DNA of 64,000 nucleotides. Source: Flammula alnicola (lineage: Eukaryota > Basidiomycota > Agaricomycetes > Agaricales > Strophariaceae). A program made the translations under genes and the position numbers. The DNA lies in the NCBI GenBank assembly GCA_015499995.1, contig JADNRV010000081.1, forward strand, positions 124,001 to 188,000, read 5' to 3'. The stretch's first letter is position 1; every line of letters begins with the position of its first letter. Shown here one piece after another: positions 60,904 to 64,000 of the stretch. The notes beneath the pieces are model-generated. The model was not told the DNA's origin and did not search any database. It worked only from the letters and a program-made list of their open reading frames with translations.

Positions 60904-63349
60904 ATGCCTCCTCCTGGATCATACATTATATCCAACCCAGCCGTGTCTACCTTTATCGGTCTTGCAGATGATAATAAGACGGTGGTCGGTTATAGTACAG
61001 CCTACAAGGCGCAAATGGCGAGGCCTAAATTTTATTTCCAACGGTGTAGCGAACTTACAGTATTTTCTTATATATGCAGTGGGAGGTTGGCTCAGACAAC
61101 CGGATTGCCACAGTGCTGAGGAGTGGCGAAACTAGATATCTTACCATGGTGGCTGACACATTAGGTGCAGATGTTATTGTCACTGAATCAGGTCGTGTTT
61201 GGTCTTATCCGTCGATTAGTGGACATATGTGGAGGTAGGTTTGCCCTATTCCATGAGCGAGTCCACGTAACATACTCCAATTTCCTAGGATCGTCTTCTC
61301 CGATGGCTATCCGAACCATTGTCTTACAGCTACCAGCCTCGGTGGAACGCCTCAGAATGCAAAGGTAGTCCATAATTCATTGCATTGGTCATTGGAAGAT
61401 TCACAATCATCAAACAGGTCACCTACGGATATAATGCTTCCCCAGGTGCCACTTCCAGTTGGTGGTTCATCCCACTTGGCGATCTGCAGCGACTGGTCCG
61501 GAATCAAGGCTTCGTCCCTAAGGATTTATTTTCTATCTCTTCCCAGACGCTACAGAAAATTGTAGCAGATATGCTAGTCGTCTTTAGAGATGATCTTAAA
61601 GTGGAAAACCCCCCTTCCATGATGCAAGTTGAACATCTCAATCGCATTATATATTACTGACCTCTTCTGCTCAAGACCCACTTACGTCACCCGTATTCCT
61701 GACGGAACGGAGAAAGGCTCATTCCTGGCAGTAACTATGGCGAATAAATTGTGAGTTTCTGGTCCAGGAAGTGATTGAGAGGGCATTGATTTGGTGTGTG
61801 CGAAGGACTGTGTCCTATTTCGAATTAGAGGATCGAAAGGCAACACGCCAGGACAGGACCTTCGATCTTCCATCCAGTCGACTTGGTGGGCCAGCCAATG
61901 AACTCTTTGGTTCGTGTTCCCTGTTCCCGCCGTATTCCCACTAATACTTCGTTAACTGTAACTCAGAGTACATCGCACAATGTGTCAAAGAGGCAGTCGT
62001 TGAGAAGTGGCACCTCTCTTCAACCCAGGAGAAGCCTCTACTTATGGGGATCACATTTGCCTTCCCCGTTACGAAGAAGAGCCTACATTCAGCAAAGCTT
62101 TTGCGATGGACTAAAGAGATCACAGATACTAGTAACATTTCTTCTGGTGGAACTGTAGGAAAGGACGTTGTCGAGCTTCTCCAAGTTGCTTTAAAAAATA
62201 TAGAAGGGCTTCACATCGAGTGCAATGCGCTTATCAACGATGTGGGTGAACTATAAACGATAGCGCTTGAAGAGGGAGTTTAATAACGAAAATACTTACC
62301 AGGCCACGGCGACACTTCTGGCACAGGCTTATGAATCCAGGGGATGCGAGATAGGCAAGTGATCATAACGGATTGTATTTTAGCGTCTAATATTATGCAG
62401 GTGCAATATTTGACAGCGGGACCAACGGCGCATACGTTGAAGCAGCGGAGAATGTCGAATCTTTAACATTCAACAATATAGGCGGTCAGATGGTGCTCAA
62501 CACTGAATGGGGCAGCTTTGGAAATACCGCGGTGCGTACACTCCAGAAATCTGGCTTACTGTGACTGAGGGTGGTATGATTGCAACAGAACCTCCAACGA
62601 ACACAATTCGACCACCAAATCGATCGCGAGTCTGCCCATCCAGGGAAACAAATATTTGAAAAACTTGTTTCTTCTACATCTGTTGGCGAGCTTGTCCGAC
62701 TTGTCCTCCTCCACTACATCGACACTACAATCCCACCATTGCTTACTCGAAACAGACCACTTTTTAACCGTATCTCCAGCAAAAAGCTCAACACCAAAGG
62801 CGGGATTGATCTTGCACTCGTGTGGGATATTGACGATGCAGATGACCACAGTGCGGTTAAGGAACTGCTAGTGAAAAGACTTGGCCTCTCCCCGAATAAT
62901 GTCACGGAAGAAGACGGAAATACGGTGAAAGAAATATGTAGAGCGATCTTGCTCCGCACTGCGCGCCTGGGTGCATGCGCAATTGCCTCTATCCTGGTTT
63001 TGATGGATCGTGCGAAGGTCGGTGGAGGAATCGAGAAGCGTGGAAGGGTTGGCATTAATGGGAGGTTAGTAATCACCTTTAAGTTTAAGTCAAGGACTGA
63101 GGCCTGATGCATGATGCCTGGATAGCCTAACCAACATTCCTGCCTTCCGACGTGATATGGAAGAGGCCTTGGGCGAGATCATCGGTACAAGTGCAACAAG
63201 AAACGTTTTGATTTCCCACGTAAATGAGGACCGGACTGACCTTGGAGGTACGTGGTCCCGGGTTCATTCGACTCGAGGAATTGCTGGGCTAATACATGTT
63301 TCATTCTCTAGCTGCTGTGTGCGCTTGCCTGGCGAGTGCGTCAGAATGA
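60904..63349 (+). CDS. R-type lectin domain fused to hexokinase-like protein
   Basis: The ATG at 60904 begins a beta-trefoil (ricin-B type) domain: GSYIISNPAVSTFIGLADDN, WEVGSDNRIATVLRSGE, RYLTMVAD, HCLTATSLGGTPQNAK and SSWWFIPL. The exon that ends the trefoil continues in the same frame into a hexokinase: LGDLQRLVRNQGF, ISSQTLQKIVADMLVVFRDD, PTYVTRIPDGTEKGSF, GITFAFPVTKKSLHSAKLLR, RWTKEI, DVVELLQVAL, LINDV, SGTNGAYVE, MVLNTEWGSFGN, FEKLVSSTSVGELVRLVLL, and a C-terminus ending in ACLASASE. The phosphate loop LDLGGTN is replaced by AVTMANK; the catalytic Asp of the ND motif and the EWG motif remain. So kinase activity is doubtful, and a sugar-sensing or binding role is possible. The first intron (near 61014-61080) and the one near 61630 lack clean phases. 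Confidence 0.78.
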
Positions 63350-63649
63350 TGGATGGAGGCTTGTATATATATTATTTGACTGTTGTACTTGTACCAGAGT
63401 TCAAGTTGAGTACAATTGGAGTACAATGAATTCTTCCAACTCCAACTGCCTGTCGAGGAGAAGTGACTGTGCCATATGAAGAAAGCCACATATCGGGCGC
63501 AGTGTACTGTAAAATAGAAATTAAGCAATTATACCCTCGAGCTGAGGGTTTATATACCTATGTACAAGTAGTCTAGTATATTCTACATAAAAGAAAATTA
63601 TATACTAGAAAGTTCCTACATAAACGAGTGAGTACGAAGCATTACTAAT
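63350..63649. other. Intergenic, no gene seen
   Basis: AT-rich spacer between the fusion gene's stop and the DUF829 fragment. Confidence 0.4.
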
Positions 63650-64000
63650 CTACGGGATGCGTGAGTAAGCGCGCGGGGCGAGGAGGTGGCTTTTCATGCT
63701 TTCGATGCCTGACGTCGACTCTTGCAGCTTCTGGCTTGGACTGCAGGATAGGAAGGATAGAAGAAAGGTGATCCGTTTATGCAGCGCCATGTACCAATAA
63801 AGGCCCCGCACGAAGAGGACGAGGAGCCGGCGTAAGATAGGATTGCGCCCGACAACGCTCGTAAATGCACGGATGGTCTTGTCGACGCCGTCGTTGCCTG
63901 GACAGGAGTCGAGGATGAGAACGGAGGCTGGTAGTGGTGATGTTGGTGGCGACAAGACCTTCGTATAGTAAGCAGACGTCGGGCGGGAGGCAAGCATCAA
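63650..64000 (-). pseudogene. DUF829 copy 4, 3'-truncated, runs off the window
   Basis: The minus strand carries SMLASRPTSAYYTKVLS-type sequence from the window edge through VLILDSCPGNDGVDKTIRAF and WYMALHKRITFLLSFLS to SMKSHLLAP. It then leaves the family sequence (RAYSRIP, stop at 63650) where the full copy has HLLPWFSP. The 5' exons lie beyond the window. Confidence 0.75.

Overview
The window is nuclear DNA of a filamentous basidiomycete, most likely a mushroom-forming agaricomycete. Genes are broken by many 45-65 base GT-AG introns, some promoters carry a TATA box 70-120 bases before the ATG, and the gene content is typical: a macrofage-activating-glycoprotein-like secreted protein, a farnesyl-type mating-pheromone precursor, a fungal NACHT-ankyrin receptor, a DUF829 protein and F-box-like genes. 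Two intron-containing tRNA-Lys genes (anticodons CUU and UUU) lie 15 kb apart on the minus strand.

Layout. 1-30 kb is ordinary: a sparse left end with tRNA-Lys(CUU), a decayed reading frame and a coiled-coil gene; an agaricomycete hypothetical gene (4.7-6.2 kb); three plus-strand genes for acidic nuclear-type proteins, two with C2H2-like fingers (7.3, 11.6 and 13.5 kb); tRNA-Lys(UUU); a mitochondrial ABHD11/Imo32-like hydrolase; a DUF4139 protein; a type-B carboxylesterase; TSC13 (very-long-chain enoyl-CoA reductase); a secreted glycoprotein; and an Ecm11-like gene.

30-64 kb is an expanded, rearranged region. PPE1 (PP2A methylesterase) and RIX7 (60S ribosome AAA-ATPase) are convergent single-copy genes. 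Around them are five copies of one F-box-like gene, two of them intact. Each copy is flanked by pieces of the same neighbours: PPE1 5' ends upstream and DUF829 copies downstream. The same area holds a 56-residue pheromone-like precursor with a CVVA end and an internal duplication, a large NLR with 17 near-identical ankyrin repeats, a PHO88/SND3 gene cut off at its 5' end where a duplicated PPE1 fragment begins, a partial BTB/POZ gene, two copies of a short non-coding element, and a gene that joins an R-type (ricin-B-like beta-trefoil) lectin domain to a divergent hexokinase.

Quality caveat. Many otherwise well-preserved genes, including RIX7 (essential in yeast), are broken by single-base deletions, mostly in short homopolymers. 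TSC13, the NLR ankyrin exon and F-box copies 4 and 5 are not. I read most of these breaks as likely sequence errors and flag them gene by gene. All exon boundaries were read by eye from splice motifs and frame.
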